DNA from: Metabacillus kandeliae
GTDB lineage: Bacteria > Bacillota > Bacilli > Bacillales > Bacillaceae
Direction of reading: 5' to 3'
DNA length: 64,000 bases
Assembly (NCBI RefSeq): GCF_021166585.1
Contig: NZ_JAJOZE010000001.1
Span: forward strand, 1,131,304-1,195,303
Made by a program: the position numbers and the translations under genes. Below the pieces are notes generated by a model. The model was not told where the DNA came from, did not search any database, and saw only the letters and a list, made by a program, of their open reading frames with translations. Numbering within the stretch: position 1 is the first letter of the stretch; each line of letters begins with the position of its first letter. This document shows, one piece after another, positions 8,073-18,500 of the stretch.

Positions 8073-9026
8073 TCAGTTGTTTTGAAAATATTGTATTGCT
8101 GCCTGCTTGTCTTTTTGTATTTGTGAAATCAGCTCTTCTGCACCGCTGAATTTCTGTTCGCTTCTGATGCGCTTATGCCAGAAAACTGCCGCCTCTTTGC
8201 CGTATATTTCTTCATTATAGTCAAAGATGTGAACTTCTATACTGGGCTTCAGGCTTTTCTCATCATAAAAGGTAGGCTTATAGCCGATATTGCAGACACC
8301 TTGATGTGTCCCGCCGTCTATTTCAATTGTAACAGCGTAAACACCTGTCGGCGGGATCAGGCATTCACCGCTGAGTTCTATGTTCGCGGTCGGAAAACCG
8401 ATGGTTCTCCCCCGCTTATCTCCATGAACCACCTTGCCTTTAGCAAAATGCGGTCTGCCAAGAAGTGCTGCACCGTAGGCAACATCCCCATTCCGGATAA
8501 CCTCGCGGATGAGAGTAGAGCTGATTTTCCTGTCATGATCTGTCTGTTTTTCCACCGTTGTAATGCTGAACTTTCCTCTTGAATGAAACGGCAGGGCTTC
8601 CATGGTGCCCTTGCCAAGCTTGCCGTACGTAAAATCAAACCCTGCTGCTGCATGCTTGACATTTAAAGCGATAATATACTGATCAACAAACTCTTGCGGT
8701 TCCAAGTCTGCAAACTGTTCAGTAAATTCCACAATATATAAAATATCTGCACCCTGATCCTCAATGAGCTTTGCTTTTTCTTCAAGCGGTGTAATAGGAT
8801 CAACAGGCGCGGTGTTTTTTCTCAGCACTTGTGATGGATGGGGAAAAAAGGTCATCACAGCCGTTTTAGCGCTGTTCTCTTCTGCCCACCTTTTTGCAGA
8901 GGCAATTACCTCTTTATGCCCTTTATGCACACCGTCAAAATAGCCCAATGCGAGAGAAAGGGCAGGGGGATCTGGCTGATGCTGGATAAATGGATGTGTT
9001 AGCCTTATCGTTTGCACGTATTTCAC
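8073..9026 (-). CDS. ribF: Bifunctional riboflavin kinase / FAD synthetase
   Basis: Converts riboflavin to FMN and then FAD (named RibC in B. subtilis). The 317 aa comprise an N-terminal nucleotidyltransferase domain with GYFDGVHKGH at 28-37 (the HxGH-type motif) and an ISSTLIR segment, then a C-terminal flavokinase domain beginning near GKVVHGDKRGRTIGFPTANI. Length is normal for the bifunctional enzyme. It follows truB by 16 bases, which suggests co-transcription. No FMN riboswitch is visible upstream. Confidence 0.97.
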   Translation of the reverse strand: MKYVQTIRLTHPFIQHQPDPPALSLALGYFDGVHKGHKEVIASAKRWAEENSAKTAVMTFFPHPSQVLRKNTAPVDPITPLEEKAKLIEDQGADILYIVEFTEQFADLEPQEFVDQYIIALNVKHAAAGFDFTYGKLGKGTMEALPFHSRGKFSITTVEKQTDHDRKISSTLIREVIRNGDVAYGAALLGRPHFAKGKVVHGDKRGRTIGFPTANIELSGECLIPPTGVYAVTIEIDGGTHQGVCNIGYKPTFYDEKSLKPSIEVHIFDYNEEIYGKEAAVFWHKRIRSEQKFSGAEELISQIQKDKQAAIQYFQNN

Positions 9027-9042
9027 CTTTTCTGACGAGTTA

Positions 9043-9975
9043 TTACATTGACCCGCTGTGTAAATATAGAACTTTCACAGGCTTAATGACCCCTGTTTTT
9101 TCAGGATGCCTGCTGTAAATAGCAAGACATTCTCCGTGCTCGCCGAACACAGCAGCGGGAGCATCAAACGGAAGATCCTTCAGCTGTTCAGGGACTTCCA
9201 GTACTGCACCGTTTTTCACTTTCTCTGCTAATGTATCATTTATCACCCATTTGGGCAAATGGTTTAACGCTTCCCCGATACTGATCAGATTCAGGGTTCC
9301 CTCTGCAATCTTTTCTTGAATCTCCTCAAATGACAGGCACTGGCTGAGCTCAAACTGCCCTGATCCTGTTCTTGCAAGCTTTGACATGTGTGCGGGAAAA
9401 CCGAGCTTTTCACCGATCATAACAGCAAGTGTCCTGATGTATGTCCCCTTAGAACAAACCGCCCTGATGCCAAAAGAAACGGTTTTTTCCGCAGGATGGT
9501 ACACAGCTGGGCTTGTCTGCACCAGCTCATGAACGGTTATTATCCTGGCAGGCCGTTCAATCTGTTTGCCTTCACGGGCGTATTCATAAAGCTTTTTTCC
9601 ATTAATTTTAACAGCAGAATACATGGGGGGAACCTGTTCCATCTCCCCTGTTAAGGAAAGCAGCGCTTCTCTGACAAGCTGTTCTGTTATCTCGCCTTCT
9701 TTAACGCTTTCTCTTTCCACAATTTCACCTGAAGCATCTTCCGTTTCAGTCGAAATTCCCACTGTTACTTCTGCTTCATACGTTTTCACTGCCGCTGTCA
9801 AATACTCTGCAATCTTGGTCGCTCTTCCAATACAAAGGGGAAGCACTCCTGTTACATCTGGATCGAGTGTCCCTGTATGGCCGACTTTTTTTGTTTTTAA
9901 AAGACGCCGCGTTTTTGACACACAGTCATGTGAGGTCATTCCAGCCGGCTTGTTCAGCAATAAGACGCCATCCAT
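9043..9975 (-). CDS. truB: tRNA pseudouridine-55 synthase
   Basis: Isomerises U55 in the T-loop of tRNAs. The 310-aa protein has the catalytic motif HTGTLDPDVTGVLPL with Asp38 as nucleophile, and MDGVLLLNKPAGMTSHD at the start as in other TruB proteins. The C-terminal part (about 235-310) is the PUA-like domain. It is preceded by the rbfA terminator, so it probably has its own promoter in the 87-base gap, but I could not identify one. Confidence 0.97.
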   Translation of the reverse strand: MDGVLLLNKPAGMTSHDCVSKTRRLLKTKKVGHTGTLDPDVTGVLPLCIGRATKIAEYLTAAVKTYEAEVTVGISTETEDASGEIVERESVKEGEITEQLVREALLSLTGEMEQVPPMYSAVKINGKKLYEYAREGKQIERPARIITVHELVQTSPAVYHPAEKTVSFGIRAVCSKGTYIRTLAVMIGEKLGFPAHMSKLARTGSGQFELSQCLSFEEIQEKIAEGTLNLISIGEALNHLPKWVINDTLAEKVKNGAVLEVPEQLKDLPFDAPAAVFGEHGECLAIYSRHPEKTGVIKPVKVLYLHSGSM

Positions 9976-10059
9976 CTATTTCATTCCCCGCTTTCCTTCA
10001 TTATTCAGGACTTGCTCTATAGCACACCTGTTTAAACTGAAATATGTACATTTTTAAGC

Positions 10060-10096
10060 AAAAAAGGATAGACATTAGAGTCTATCCTTTTTTTGC
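10060..10096 (-). terminator. Bidirectional intrinsic terminator after rbfA
   Basis: An 11-bp perfect stem, AAAGGATAGAC (10063-10073) with GTCTATCCTTT (10080-10090) and a 6-base loop, flanked by A and T runs. It closes the rimP-rbfA operon. Confidence 0.92.
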
Positions 10097-10102
10097 CTAG
10101 TG

Positions 10103-10468
10103 TCATTCATTATGTTCTTTATCGCTGTCTGACTCGTTGATTTTGTGAATCAGCGTTTCAATTCTGTTGCCGTAGTCGATAGACTCGTCAAATTCAAATT
10201 GAATTTCAGGCGTTTTTCGAAGGCGGATTCTTTGGCCGATTTCGGATCTGATAAATCCTTTCGCCTTTGCAAGTCCCTTTAGCGTATTTTCACGCTGCTC
10301 TTCTCCGCCAAGCACTGAAATATATACTTTGGCAATCTGAAGATCTCCAGTTACTCTTACATCAGTTACAGTAACAAAACCGATTCGCGGATCCTTCATT
10401 TTGCGCCCGATAATGTCGCTTAATTCTTTCTTCATCTGTTCGCCGACACGGGTCGATCTCATGCTCAT
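10103..10468 (-). CDS. rbfA: 30S ribosome-binding factor A
   Basis: A 121-aa single KH-type domain protein that matures the 16S rRNA 5' end in pre-30S particles and helps cold adaptation. It has the conserved [12 protein letters not shown] and [17 protein letters not shown] segments and an acidic, low-complexity tail. It is the last gene of the rimP-nusA-infB operon, ending 7 bases before a strong hairpin terminator. Start and length agree with B. subtilis RbfA. Confidence 0.97.
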   Translation of the reverse strand: MSMRSTRVGEQMKKELSDIIGRKMKDPRIGFVTVTDVRVTGDLQIAKVYISVLGGEEQRENTLKGLAKAKGFIRSEIGQRIRLRKTPEIQFEFDESIDYGNRIETLIHKINESDSDKEHNE

Positions 10469-10483
10469 TTCCTCACCTCATTC

Positions 10484-10762
10484 TTAAAGCCACTCAATGG
10501 ATGTGATTGTGCGCTCGATTTCAGGGAAGGAATCAATAAACTGCAGGACGCTCTGCAGAACCCGCTCTGTGCTTGTTTTGTCAGAGGTAATAGCAACAAT
10601 GCCGAATCTTGTGCGCTGCCATAGATCCTGGTAATCCGTTTCAGCTATGGATACATTATATTTCTGCCGTATTCTCGATGTGATCCGCTGAAGAACGGCG
10701 CGCTTTTCTTTCAAGGAACCTGCATGATAAATCAAGCACTCACAGTCTGCGCATCCAATCAT
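10484..10762 (-). CDS. ylxP: YlxP-like DUF503 protein
   Basis: A 92-aa protein of the DUF503 (YlxP) family, found in the infB-rbfA interval of many Firmicutes. In B. subtilis the family has been connected with ribosome assembly, but its activity is not settled. Conserved segments are [13 protein letters not shown] (16-28) and [15 protein letters not shown] at the end. Its ATG overlaps the infB stop (ATGA), so translation is probably coupled to IF-2. Confidence 0.93.
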   Translation of the reverse strand: MIGCADCECLIYHAGSLKEKRAVLQRITSRIRQKYNVSIAETDYQDLWQRTRFGIVAITSDKTSTERVLQSVLQFIDSFPEIERTITSIEWL

Positions 10763-13050
10763 TTTCTTTCGATTTCTTCCATTACATAAGCTTCAATAAT
10801 ATCTTCTTCTTTAATATCATTGAAGTTCTTAATGGTTATACCACATTCATATCCTTGTGAAACTTCTTTTACGTCATCTTTAAAGCGTTTCAATACATCT
10901 ACTTCGCCTTCAAAAATAACAATGCCGTCGCGGATTAAACGAATGCCGCTGTCACGGGTAATTTTGCCGTCAGTTACATAAGCGCCGGCAATTGTTCCAA
11001 TTTTTGAAACCTTGAACGTCTGGCGGACCTCAACCTGGCCGATGATTTTTTCTTCGAATTCAGGGTCAAGCATCCCTTTCATAGCTGCTTCGATTTCCTC
11101 AATCACTTTATAAATGATGCGGTGAAGACGGATATCGACTTTTTCAGCTTCAGCTGCCCGTTTTGCATTGTTATCAGGACGAACGTTAAAGCCGATAACA
11201 ATTGCATTTGAAGCAGAAGCAAGCATAATATCATACTCGGTAATGGCCCCTACGCCTGTATGAATAATTTTAACTTTAACGCCTTCTACTTCAATTTTTT
11301 GAAGAGAGGAAGCCATTGCTTCTACAGATCCCTGAACATCAGCTTTTACAATCAGATTAATGTCTTTCACATCACCCTGCTTGATTTGCTCAAATAGATC
11401 ATCGAGGCTTAATTTTGATTTTTCGCCGCGCTGTTCAACAAGCTGCTTCTGAGCTCTTGCTTCCCCAACCTGGCGGGCTTTTTTCTCGTCTTCAAAAACC
11501 ATGAACTGATCGCCTGCAAGCGGCACTTCATTGAGACCTGTGATTTCAACAGGAGTGGAAGGACCAGCTTCTTTCACACGGCGTCCAAGATCATTGACCA
11601 TTGCGCGGACGCGGCCGAAGGAGTTTCCTACTACGATTGGATCACCGATGCGGAGTGTTCCATTCTGAACGAGAAGCGTGGCAACAGAGCCGCGGCCTTT
11701 ATCCAGCTGTGCTTCAATTACCGTACCTGCCGCACGTCTGTTAGGATTGGCTTTCCATTCCTCAACTTCGCTGACCAGCAGAACCATTTCAAGCAATTCA
11801 TCGATTCCATCGCCTTTCAGGGCTGATACAGATACAAAGATAGTATCCCCGCCCCATGCTTCCGAAACCAGGCCATGCTCTGTCAATTCCTGCATAACGC
11901 GGTCAGGATTGGCAGACTCTTTATCCATTTTGTTAACAGCAACGATAATCGGCACTTCTGCTGCTTTCGCATGGTTGATGGCTTCAACCGTTTGCGGCAT
12001 GACTCCGTCATCTGCTGCTACAACTAGAATTGTTATATCTGTTACTTGGGCACCGCGGGCGCGCATTGTCGTAAATGCAGCATGTCCCGGGGTATCAAGG
12101 AACGTTATCTTTTTGCCGTTGGTTTCTACCTGATAGGCCCCGATATGCTGGGTAATACCGCCAGCTTCCCCTTCCGTTACTTTCGTGTTCCGGATGGAAT
12201 CAAGCAAGGTTGTTTTCCCATGGTCAACGTGGCCCATAATAGTAACAACAGGAGGTCTGACAGTCAGGCTTTCTTCCTTGTCTTCCACTTCATATCCTTC
12301 AAATTCTGTTACATCAAAAAGAATTTCTTCTTCTACTTCAACACCAAATTCGCCGGATGCAATCAATTCAATTGTATCTTTGTCCAGCTCCTGATTGATG
12401 GTTGCCATAACACCAAGCTGAAGAAGCTTTTTGATAATTTCAGAAGGCTCTTTATAAAGCTTTTGAGCAAGCTCGCCTACAGACAATGAGCCTGTAAAAG
12501 TAATTTTTGCCGGCAGCTCTTTTTTTGGTTTTTCAGCCTGCGGCTGGAAGGAACGATTGGCCTGGCCGTTCGGCTTGCCTTTTTTATTGTTGTTCTTTTT
12601 GTTTTTATTAAACGGCTGATTTCCGCCGCCTGGTCTTTGCGATCCCGGTCTTTGCGAACCTGGTCTTTGAGACCCCGGCTTTTGGGCGCCTGATTTTTGT
12701 GCAGCCGGCTTTTGAGATCCAGTCTTTTGGCCGCCTGTCTTTTGAGGGCCATTATTGCCCGGCGTTTTTTTCAGAGAGGTGCTGGAGTTTTGATTATCTT
12801 CTCTGATCGCAACACTGCGTTCCTTCTGAACAGGTTTGCTGCTCTGTTTAGCTGTATCTGCCGCTTTATTTTCAGCAGGCCTGCTGTCTGTTTTTTTGGC
12901 GAATTTATTATCCAGCGGCTGAACGAAGCGGTCTTCGATCATCGTCATGTGGTTGCTTACTTCAACGTTTAAATCCTTTAATGCACTGATGACATCTTTA
13001 CTTGACACATTATGCTGCTTTGCGTATTCATATACTCTCAATTTTGCCAT
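10759..13050 (-). CDS. infB: Translation initiation factor IF-2
   Basis: The GTPase that brings formyl-methionyl-tRNA to the 30S subunit and promotes subunit joining. In 763 aa: an N-terminal IF2N helix bundle (1-50), a basic low-complexity linker (about 55-175), a second IF2N module (about 178-230), the G domain with GHVDHGKTT (273-281) and NKMD, and domains II to IV. The linker carries imperfect PGSQR-type repeats (101-141), which account for part of its extra length over B. subtilis IF-2. The ATG follows GGGGGTG. Confidence 0.98.
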   Translation of the reverse strand: MAKLRVYEYAKQHNVSSKDVISALKDLNVEVSNHMTMIEDRFVQPLDNKFAKKTDSRPAENKAADTAKQSSKPVQKERSVAIREDNQNSSTSLKKTPGNNGPQKTGGQKTGSQKPAAQKSGAQKPGSQRPGSQRPGSQRPGGGNQPFNKNKKNNNKKGKPNGQANRSFQPQAEKPKKELPAKITFTGSLSVGELAQKLYKEPSEIIKKLLQLGVMATINQELDKDTIELIASGEFGVEVEEEILFDVTEFEGYEVEDKEESLTVRPPVVTIMGHVDHGKTTLLDSIRNTKVTEGEAGGITQHIGAYQVETNGKKITFLDTPGHAAFTTMRARGAQVTDITILVVAADDGVMPQTVEAINHAKAAEVPIIVAVNKMDKESANPDRVMQELTEHGLVSEAWGGDTIFVSVSALKGDGIDELLEMVLLVSEVEEWKANPNRRAAGTVIEAQLDKGRGSVATLLVQNGTLRIGDPIVVGNSFGRVRAMVNDLGRRVKEAGPSTPVEITGLNEVPLAGDQFMVFEDEKKARQVGEARAQKQLVEQRGEKSKLSLDDLFEQIKQGDVKDINLIVKADVQGSVEAMASSLQKIEVEGVKVKIIHTGVGAITEYDIMLASASNAIVIGFNVRPDNNAKRAAEAEKVDIRLHRIIYKVIEEIEAAMKGMLDPEFEEKIIGQVEVRQTFKVSKIGTIAGAYVTDGKITRDSGIRLIRDGIVIFEGEVDVLKRFKDDVKEVSQGYECGITIKNFNDIKEEDIIEAYVMEEIERK

Positions 13051-13069
13051 GTGTTCACCCCCGAGTTAT

Positions 13070-13369
13070 TTAATCGAGCAAGCCCTTCAGTTTTGAGGCA
13101 AAACCGGCTTCCGTTACTGCTGCAACGACTCTTGCATCTTTTCCGATTGCTTTCCCGAGAACGTTCCTGTCCGGGACAAAAGCAACAGGTACCTTGTAGG
13201 TTCTGCATTTGTCCGTCACTTTTTTATGCGTGTTGGCTGAAGCATCATCAGATAACAGAACTAGCTTTGCTCCGCCTCTTCTGACTTCCTTCACTACCAG
13301 TTCTTCGCCTGAGATGACTTTTCGCGCTCGATTGGCCAGTCCTAATAAGGACATCCACTGCTCGTTCAT
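13070..13369 (-). CDS. ylxQ: L7Ae-family ribosomal protein YlxQ
   Basis: A 99-aa RNA-binding protein of the L7Ae/L30e/Gadd45 superfamily (also called RplGA), which recognises kink-turn RNA. It has [15 protein letters not shown] (9-23) and the family's [10 protein letters not shown] strand-loop. It overlaps ylxR by 4 bases and lies in the nusA-infB operon, so a ribosome or RNase P related role is likely, though its target RNA is not shown by the sequence. Confidence 0.94.
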   Translation of the reverse strand: MNEQWMSLLGLANRARKVISGEELVVKEVRRGGAKLVLLSDDASANTHKKVTDKCRTYKVPVAFVPDRNVLGKAIGKDARVVAAVTEAGFASKLKGLLD

Positions 13370-13644
13370 GCCCGTCTTTCCGTTTCGGCAAGCTGCAGCA
13401 GTTCTTCATACAATGATTGGTCTATTTGAGCTTTCAGCTGATTGGATAAAATGTTCTTCTTTTTGGCCAGTAAGATACATTCTTTATCCAGTGTCAGGTA
13501 AGCTCCGCGTCCGTTTTTTTTGCCGGTAAGGTCGATGGAAACATCGCCTTCAGCTGAACGGACAATGCGGACCATTTCTTTTTTCGATTTCATTTCTCCG
13601 GTTGCCACGCATTTTCGTAAAGGTATTTTCTTACGATCGTTCAC
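13366..13644 (-). CDS. ylxR: YlxR family RNA-binding protein (RNase P modulator type)
   Basis: A 92-aa basic protein with the two YlxR signatures, [11 protein letters not shown] (7-17) and [15 protein letters not shown] (42-56). In B. subtilis the homologue (RnpM) binds RNase P RNA and modulates its activity; earlier work called it a nucleoid-associated regulator. It starts with GTG at 13644 behind AGAGGTG, and that N-terminus matches relatives. It lies between nusA and ylxQ. Confidence 0.94.
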   Translation of the reverse strand: MNDRKKIPLRKCVATGEMKSKKEMVRIVRSAEGDVSIDLTGKKNGRGAYLTLDKECILLAKKKNILSNQLKAQIDQSLYEELLQLAETERRA

Positions 13645-13657
13645 GCGGTATCACCTC

Positions 13658-14767
13658 TTATTCGCCTTGTTCTGTATAATCTTCGTAGTTTTCCTCATCA
13701 GCACTTTCTTCTTTAGGAGAAAGCATTCCGAGCTTTTCAGCATCTGATTCGCTCTTTATATCAATCTTCCAACCAGTCAATTTCGCAGCAAGGCGGGCAT
13801 TCTGACCCCTTTTTCCGATAGCAAGCGAAAGCTGGTAATCCGGAACAATAACGGTTGTCGCTTTTTCCTCTTCATTAACAAGAACCTCAACTACCTTTGA
13901 AGGGCTCAAAGCATTTGCGACAAATTCAACAGGATCATTTGACCAGCGGACAATATCAATTTTCTCGCCCTTCAGTTCATTGACAATCGCCTGAACCCTC
14001 TGGCCTTTAGGACCGACACAGGAGCCGACAGGATCCACTTCAGTCTGTTCGGCATAAACGGAAATTTTGGATCTGTCTCCTGCTTCCCGTGCGACAGATT
14101 TGATCTCCACAGTACCGTCGAAAATTTCAGGAACCTCGATTTCAAACAATCTTTTCAAAAGGCCTGGATGAGTGCGCGAAACAAAAATCTGCGGTCCTTT
14201 TGTTGTTTTTTCAACCTTTGTAAGAAATACCTTTATTCTATCATGAGGCTTGTACTGCTCGTTTGGCATTTGCTCATTAACAGGCAGCAGCGCTTCAATT
14301 TTGCCAAGACTTACGTAAATGAATTTAGAATCGATCCGCTGAACAATACCTGTCATGATATCTTCTTCACGGTCGATGAATTCAGAGTAGATAACTCCGC
14401 GTTCTGCTTCGCGGACCCGCTGTGTAACGACCTGCTTGGCGGTCTGTGCAGCAATGCGTCCGAAATTTTTCGGTGTTACTTCAATTTCCACTACATCTCC
14501 GACGATATAATTCGGATTGATGCTTCTCGCCTCTTCATCAGAAAGCTCAAGCCGCGGATCAAATACCTGATCGACAACGTCTTTGCGGGCAAAAACCCTC
14601 ATTGTACCAGTGTCGCGGTTTAAATCTACCCGGACATTCTGAGCCTGGTTAAAGTTTCTTTTATAAGCTGAAATCAGTGCAGCTTCAATTGCTTCAATGA
14701 TAACATCTTTGCTGATGCCCTTCTCTCGCTCAAGTATGCTTAAGGCATCTAAAAGTTCACTGCTCAT
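13658..14767 (-). CDS. nusA: Transcription termination/antitermination factor NusA
   Basis: Binds RNA polymerase and nascent RNA and stimulates pausing and intrinsic termination. The 369 aa comprise an N-terminal polymerase-binding domain (1 to about 125), S1 (about 130-200), and two KH domains with GPKGQRVQAI and GKRGQNARLAAK. Like other Firmicute NusA proteins it lacks the C-terminal acidic repeats of E. coli and has a short acidic tail. The start was set at MSSELLDAL (14767); the frame is open nine codons further upstream. It is the second gene of the rimP operon. Confidence 0.97.
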   Translation of the reverse strand: MSSELLDALSILEREKGISKDVIIEAIEAALISAYKRNFNQAQNVRVDLNRDTGTMRVFARKDVVDQVFDPRLELSDEEARSINPNYIVGDVVEIEVTPKNFGRIAAQTAKQVVTQRVREAERGVIYSEFIDREEDIMTGIVQRIDSKFIYVSLGKIEALLPVNEQMPNEQYKPHDRIKVFLTKVEKTTKGPQIFVSRTHPGLLKRLFEIEVPEIFDGTVEIKSVAREAGDRSKISVYAEQTEVDPVGSCVGPKGQRVQAIVNELKGEKIDIVRWSNDPVEFVANALSPSKVVEVLVNEEEKATTVIVPDYQLSLAIGKRGQNARLAAKLTGWKIDIKSESDAEKLGMLSPKEESADEENYEDYTEQGE

Positions 14768-14816
14768 TTTTCGGTTTCCCCCTTCTGCTTTCATACAGTC
14801 AGCCTCTTATTTTCTA

Positions 14817-15290
14817 TTATCCGAAAATGACTGCAAGCCTTGCTCCGGCAACTTTTTCATAGGGTATTTGCACTTGTCTTTTTCTGGTTTTGACTGTGAC
14901 TGTAACCGTGACAGTTTCCCCGTCAAACGCATCAAGCGTGCCTTCAAATACTTTTTCGCCGTTTATTGGTTCATACGTTTTTATGTGTACATGCTTGCCG
15001 ATTGCTTTTTTAAAATCAGCATCTTTTTTCAGCGGACGCTCTGCTCCAGGAGAAGAAACCTCTAAAAAGTAGTTATGAGGGATCGGATCCAGTGGATCAA
15101 GTTTCTCACTGAGCCGCTCGCTGACGATTCCGCACTCTTCAATGTCGACACCGTCATCTGAATCTATAAATACGCGAAGGAACCAGTTTTTCCCTTCTTT
15201 TACGTACTCAATATCAACAAGCTCGAGACCAAGCTCAGCTGCGATCGGCTCAGCCAGTTCAGCGACGACTTCGGTTACTTTTTTACTCAT
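14817..15290 (-). CDS. rimP: Ribosome maturation factor RimP
   Basis: A 157-aa factor for 30S subunit maturation (YlxS). It has an N-terminal alpha/beta domain containing [21 protein letters not shown], then [17 protein letters not shown] and a C-terminal SH3-like barrel ending in [12 protein letters not shown]. The ATG follows GGAGG at good spacing. It opens the operon that continues through nusA, infB and rbfA and has a long structured leader with a clear promoter. Confidence 0.97.
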   Translation of the reverse strand: MSKKVTEVVAELAEPIAAELGLELVDIEYVKEGKNWFLRVFIDSDDGVDIEECGIVSERLSEKLDPLDPIPHNYFLEVSSPGAERPLKKDADFKKAIGKHVHIKTYEPINGEKVFEGTLDAFDGETVTVTVTVKTRKRQVQIPYEKVAGARLAVIFG

Positions 15291-15336
15291 TCTTTTCCTC
15301 CTTGTATTCCAAGCAAAATAGCTCCTTTAGCTGATG

Positions 15337-15360
15337 AAAAACCCTGCCGGATCAGCAGGG
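15337..15360 (-). terminator. Terminator-like hairpin in the rimP leader (proximal)
   Basis: On the minus strand CCCTGC, a 7-base loop, GCAGGG, then TTTTT. It lies 47 bases before the rimP ATG and downstream of the likely promoter, so it would act as an attenuator and not as an end-of-operon terminator. Confidence 0.6.
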
Positions 15361-15399
15361 AATTAAGCATTGCACTATCGAAAGAGGTCTACTCAATAC

Positions 15400-15422
15400 A
15401 AAAGAGCGGGTTGCCCCACTCT
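15400..15422 (-). terminator. Terminator-like hairpin in the rimP leader (distal)
   Basis: On the minus strand AGAGTGGG, a GCAA loop, CCCGCTCT, then TTTTG. The 8-bp stem has one G-T pair. It lies about 35 bases downstream of the -10 box of the likely rimP promoter. Confidence 0.55.
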
Positions 15423-15457
15423 CCTTAGCCGCTTCTATCGCTAGCATTTCCAATAAA

Positions 15458-15486
15458 ACTATACCATAACCGGAATTTTATTGCAA
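15458..15486 (-). promoter_or_regulatory. SigA-type promoter for the rimP-nusA-infB-rbfA operon
   Basis: On the minus strand TTGCAA (15486-15481), exactly 17 bases, TATAGT (15463-15458), with an extended -10 TG one base upstream (TGG). The predicted transcript starts near 15451 and has a leader of about 160 bases containing two terminator-like hairpins. Confidence 0.6.
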
Positions 15487-15527
15487 ATCAGCTTTTTTGC
15501 CGCAAATCGCGCCAGTCCTGCCTTTAA

Positions 15528-15550
15528 GAGGGGAAGCGCGCCTCCCCTTC
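15528..15550 (-). terminator. Possible terminator after polC
   Basis: A 6-bp GC-rich stem (AGGGGA with TCCCCT) starting right after the polC stop. The following tract on the minus strand is only CTTAAAG, so termination would be weak. Confidence 0.35.
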
Positions 15551-15551
15551 T

Positions 15552-18500
15552 TTAGAACAAGGACAGCTGATTCTGGTCAGGAAGGGCTTCAAGACAGCCC
15601 TGCTTGTCCAAATATTCCAGGATGGTTTTTGAAACTTTTCCGCGCTGCTGCAAGTCTTCTTTGGAGAGAAACTCCCCATCTTGTCTTGCCTTTACAATAT
15701 TAATGGCAGCGTTTGTGCCGAGCCCTGGAATTGAGTTGAACGGCGGGATAAGCGTATCGCCTTCAATGATAAATTCGGATGCGCTTGATTTATACAAGTC
15801 TATCTTTTGGAAAGAATACCCTCTCTCGCACATTTCAAGTGCAAGCTCCATAACGGTGAGCAAGCTTTTTTCCTTCGGAGAAGCATCAAGGCCCTTGCTG
15901 TTGATTTCTTCAATTTTCGCTTTGATGGCAAGAGAGCCTTTCACCTGTGTCTCGATATCAAAGTCATCTGCACGGACTGTGAAATAAGCTGCATAGTATA
16001 AAAGCGCATGATGCACTTTAAAGTACGCAATCCGGACAGCCATCAGTACATAGGCTGCTGCGTGAGCTTTTGGGAACATGTACTTGATTTTCAGGCAAGA
16101 ATTGATATACCAGCCAGGGACATTGTTTTTCTTCATTTCCTCTTCCATTTCAGGTGTCAGCCCTTTCCCTTTTCGGACAGACTCCATGATTTTAAAAGCA
16201 AATGAAGGCTCAAGACCCTGATAGATTAAATAAACCATGATGTCATCACGGCAGCCGATTACTTCACTCAGTGTGCAAGTATTGTTGTGAATCAGCTCCT
16301 GGGCATTTCCGAGCCATACATCGGTACCGTGGGAAAGTCCTGATATCTGCACAAGCTCAGAGAAGGTTGTCGGCTTTGTATCTTCAAGCATCTGCCGGAC
16401 GAAACGAGTTCCGAATTCCGGGATGCCGAGCGTTCCTGTTTTGCAAAGGATCTGGTCTTCAGTTACACCGAGTGATTCGGTTCCGCTGAATATCTTCATT
16501 ACTTCAGGATCATCTGTCGGAATGGTTTTCGGATCAATTCCGCTTAGATCCTGAAGCATTCTGATCACAGTCGGATCATCGTGGCCGAGAATATCAAGCT
16601 TCAGAAGATTATCATGTATGGAATGAAAATCAAAGTGAGTTGTTTTCCATTCGGAACCAGCTGCATCTGCAGGGAACTGGATTGGCGAAAAATCATAAAT
16701 GTCCATATAGTCCGGCACAACAATGATGCCGCCTGGATGCTGGCCCGTTGTTCTCTTAACGCCTGTACAGCCCTGGACAAGCCTGTCCACCTCAGCGCCT
16801 CTCATCGTTAAATTGTTGTCGCCGGCATAGCCTTTCACATAGCCGTATGCTGTTTTTTCAGCAACTGTACCGATTGTCCCGGCACGGAATACATTGTCTT
16901 CCCCAAACAGCGCTTTTGTGTAATTATGGGCTCTTGGCTGATATTCGCCGGAGAAGTTTAAATCTATATCCGGAACCTTGTCCCCTTTAAAGCCAAGGAA
17001 TGTTTCAAACGGGATATCATGTCCGTCTTTCCTGTAGACTGCGCCGCATTCCGGGCAATCCTTATCAGGAAGGTCAAATCCGGAACCGACAGAACCGTCA
17101 TTGAAGAATTCTGAATGCTTGCAGTGCGGGCAGACATAGTGCGGAGCCAGCGGATTTACCTCAGTAATTTCCGTCATCGTTGCTACAAGCGAGGAACCGA
17201 CAGATCCCCTTGAACCGACAAGGTACCCGTCATCAAGCGATTTTTTCACCAGCTTATGCGAGATCAGATAAATAACGGCAAATCCATGGCCGATGATGCT
17301 TTTCAGTTCTTTCTCAAGCCTTGCTTCTACAATTTCAGGAAGTTCATCTCCGTAAATCCTTCTTGCCATACTGTAGCTGAGCTCTCTTACTTCATCATCA
17401 GCACCTTCAATTTTCGGTGTATAAAGGGCGTCTTTAATCGGCTTGATCTCATCGATCAGCCCTGCTATATGCTGTGTATTCTCAATAACTATTTCTTTTG
17501 CTTTTTCCTCGCCGAGAAAATGGAAGCAATCGAGCATTTCATTCGTTGTTCTGAAATGAACGTCAGGCAGTTCATGTCTGTTAAGCGGATTTGCTCCTCC
17601 TTGAGAACTGACTAAGATTTTCCGGTAGATTTTATCGTTCGGGTTCAGATAATGAACATTGCCTGTTGCAGCGACTGGGATGCCGAGCTTTTCTCCGGCT
17701 TTCACAATGTTTGAAATGATTTCTCTCAGCGCCTCTTCATCTCTGATGTATTCCTGTGAAATCAGATGCTTGTAGACAGCAGGCGGCTGAACTTCAATAT
17801 AATCGTAAAAGGAAGCAATTTCTTCTGTTTCTTCCGGCGATTTCTGCATCATGCCTTCAAATACCTCGCCCTTTTCGCAGCCAGAGCCGACAAGAAGGCC
17901 AGCACGGTATTTTTTCAGAACAGACCTTGGAATCCTTGGCACTCTGTAAAAATAATTAATATGGGAGAGCGAGATCAGCTTAAAAAGATTTTTCAGGCCT
18001 TCCTCTGTTTTTGCAAGCAGTGTGGCGTGAAACGGTCTGGACCGCTGAAAGGCATTGCCCTTCCCCATGTTGTCATTGAGCTGGTCATGCAGTAAAATCC
18101 CTTTTTCTGCTGCATCCTTCAGCATTTTGATCATCAGGTATCCAGTTGCTTCCGCATCATAAATCGCCCTGTGATGCTGAGTGAGCTCTATGTCAAATTT
18201 TTTGCAGAGTGTATTCAGGCGGTGATTTTTCAGCTCAGGGTACAAAAACCGTCCAAGCTCAAGCGTATCAATAACAGGGTTTGCTGCCTTCGGCTCTTGA
18301 AGAAGGTTTTTATAGCCATCGTTTAAAAATCCCATATCAAAGCTTGCATTGTGGGCAACAAGGATATCATTTCCGATCCAATTCTTAAAATCCTGCAGAA
18401 CCTCTTTTACTTCTGGAGCATCCCTGACCATATCATCTGTGATCCCTGTCAGATTGATCGTTGTAGCAGACAGCGGATGGTGAGGGTTCGCAAATGATTC

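Noticed and set aside
8073..10062. An FMN riboswitch controlling ribF
   Set aside because: The region upstream of truB-ribF is short and lacks the conserved RFN element segments.
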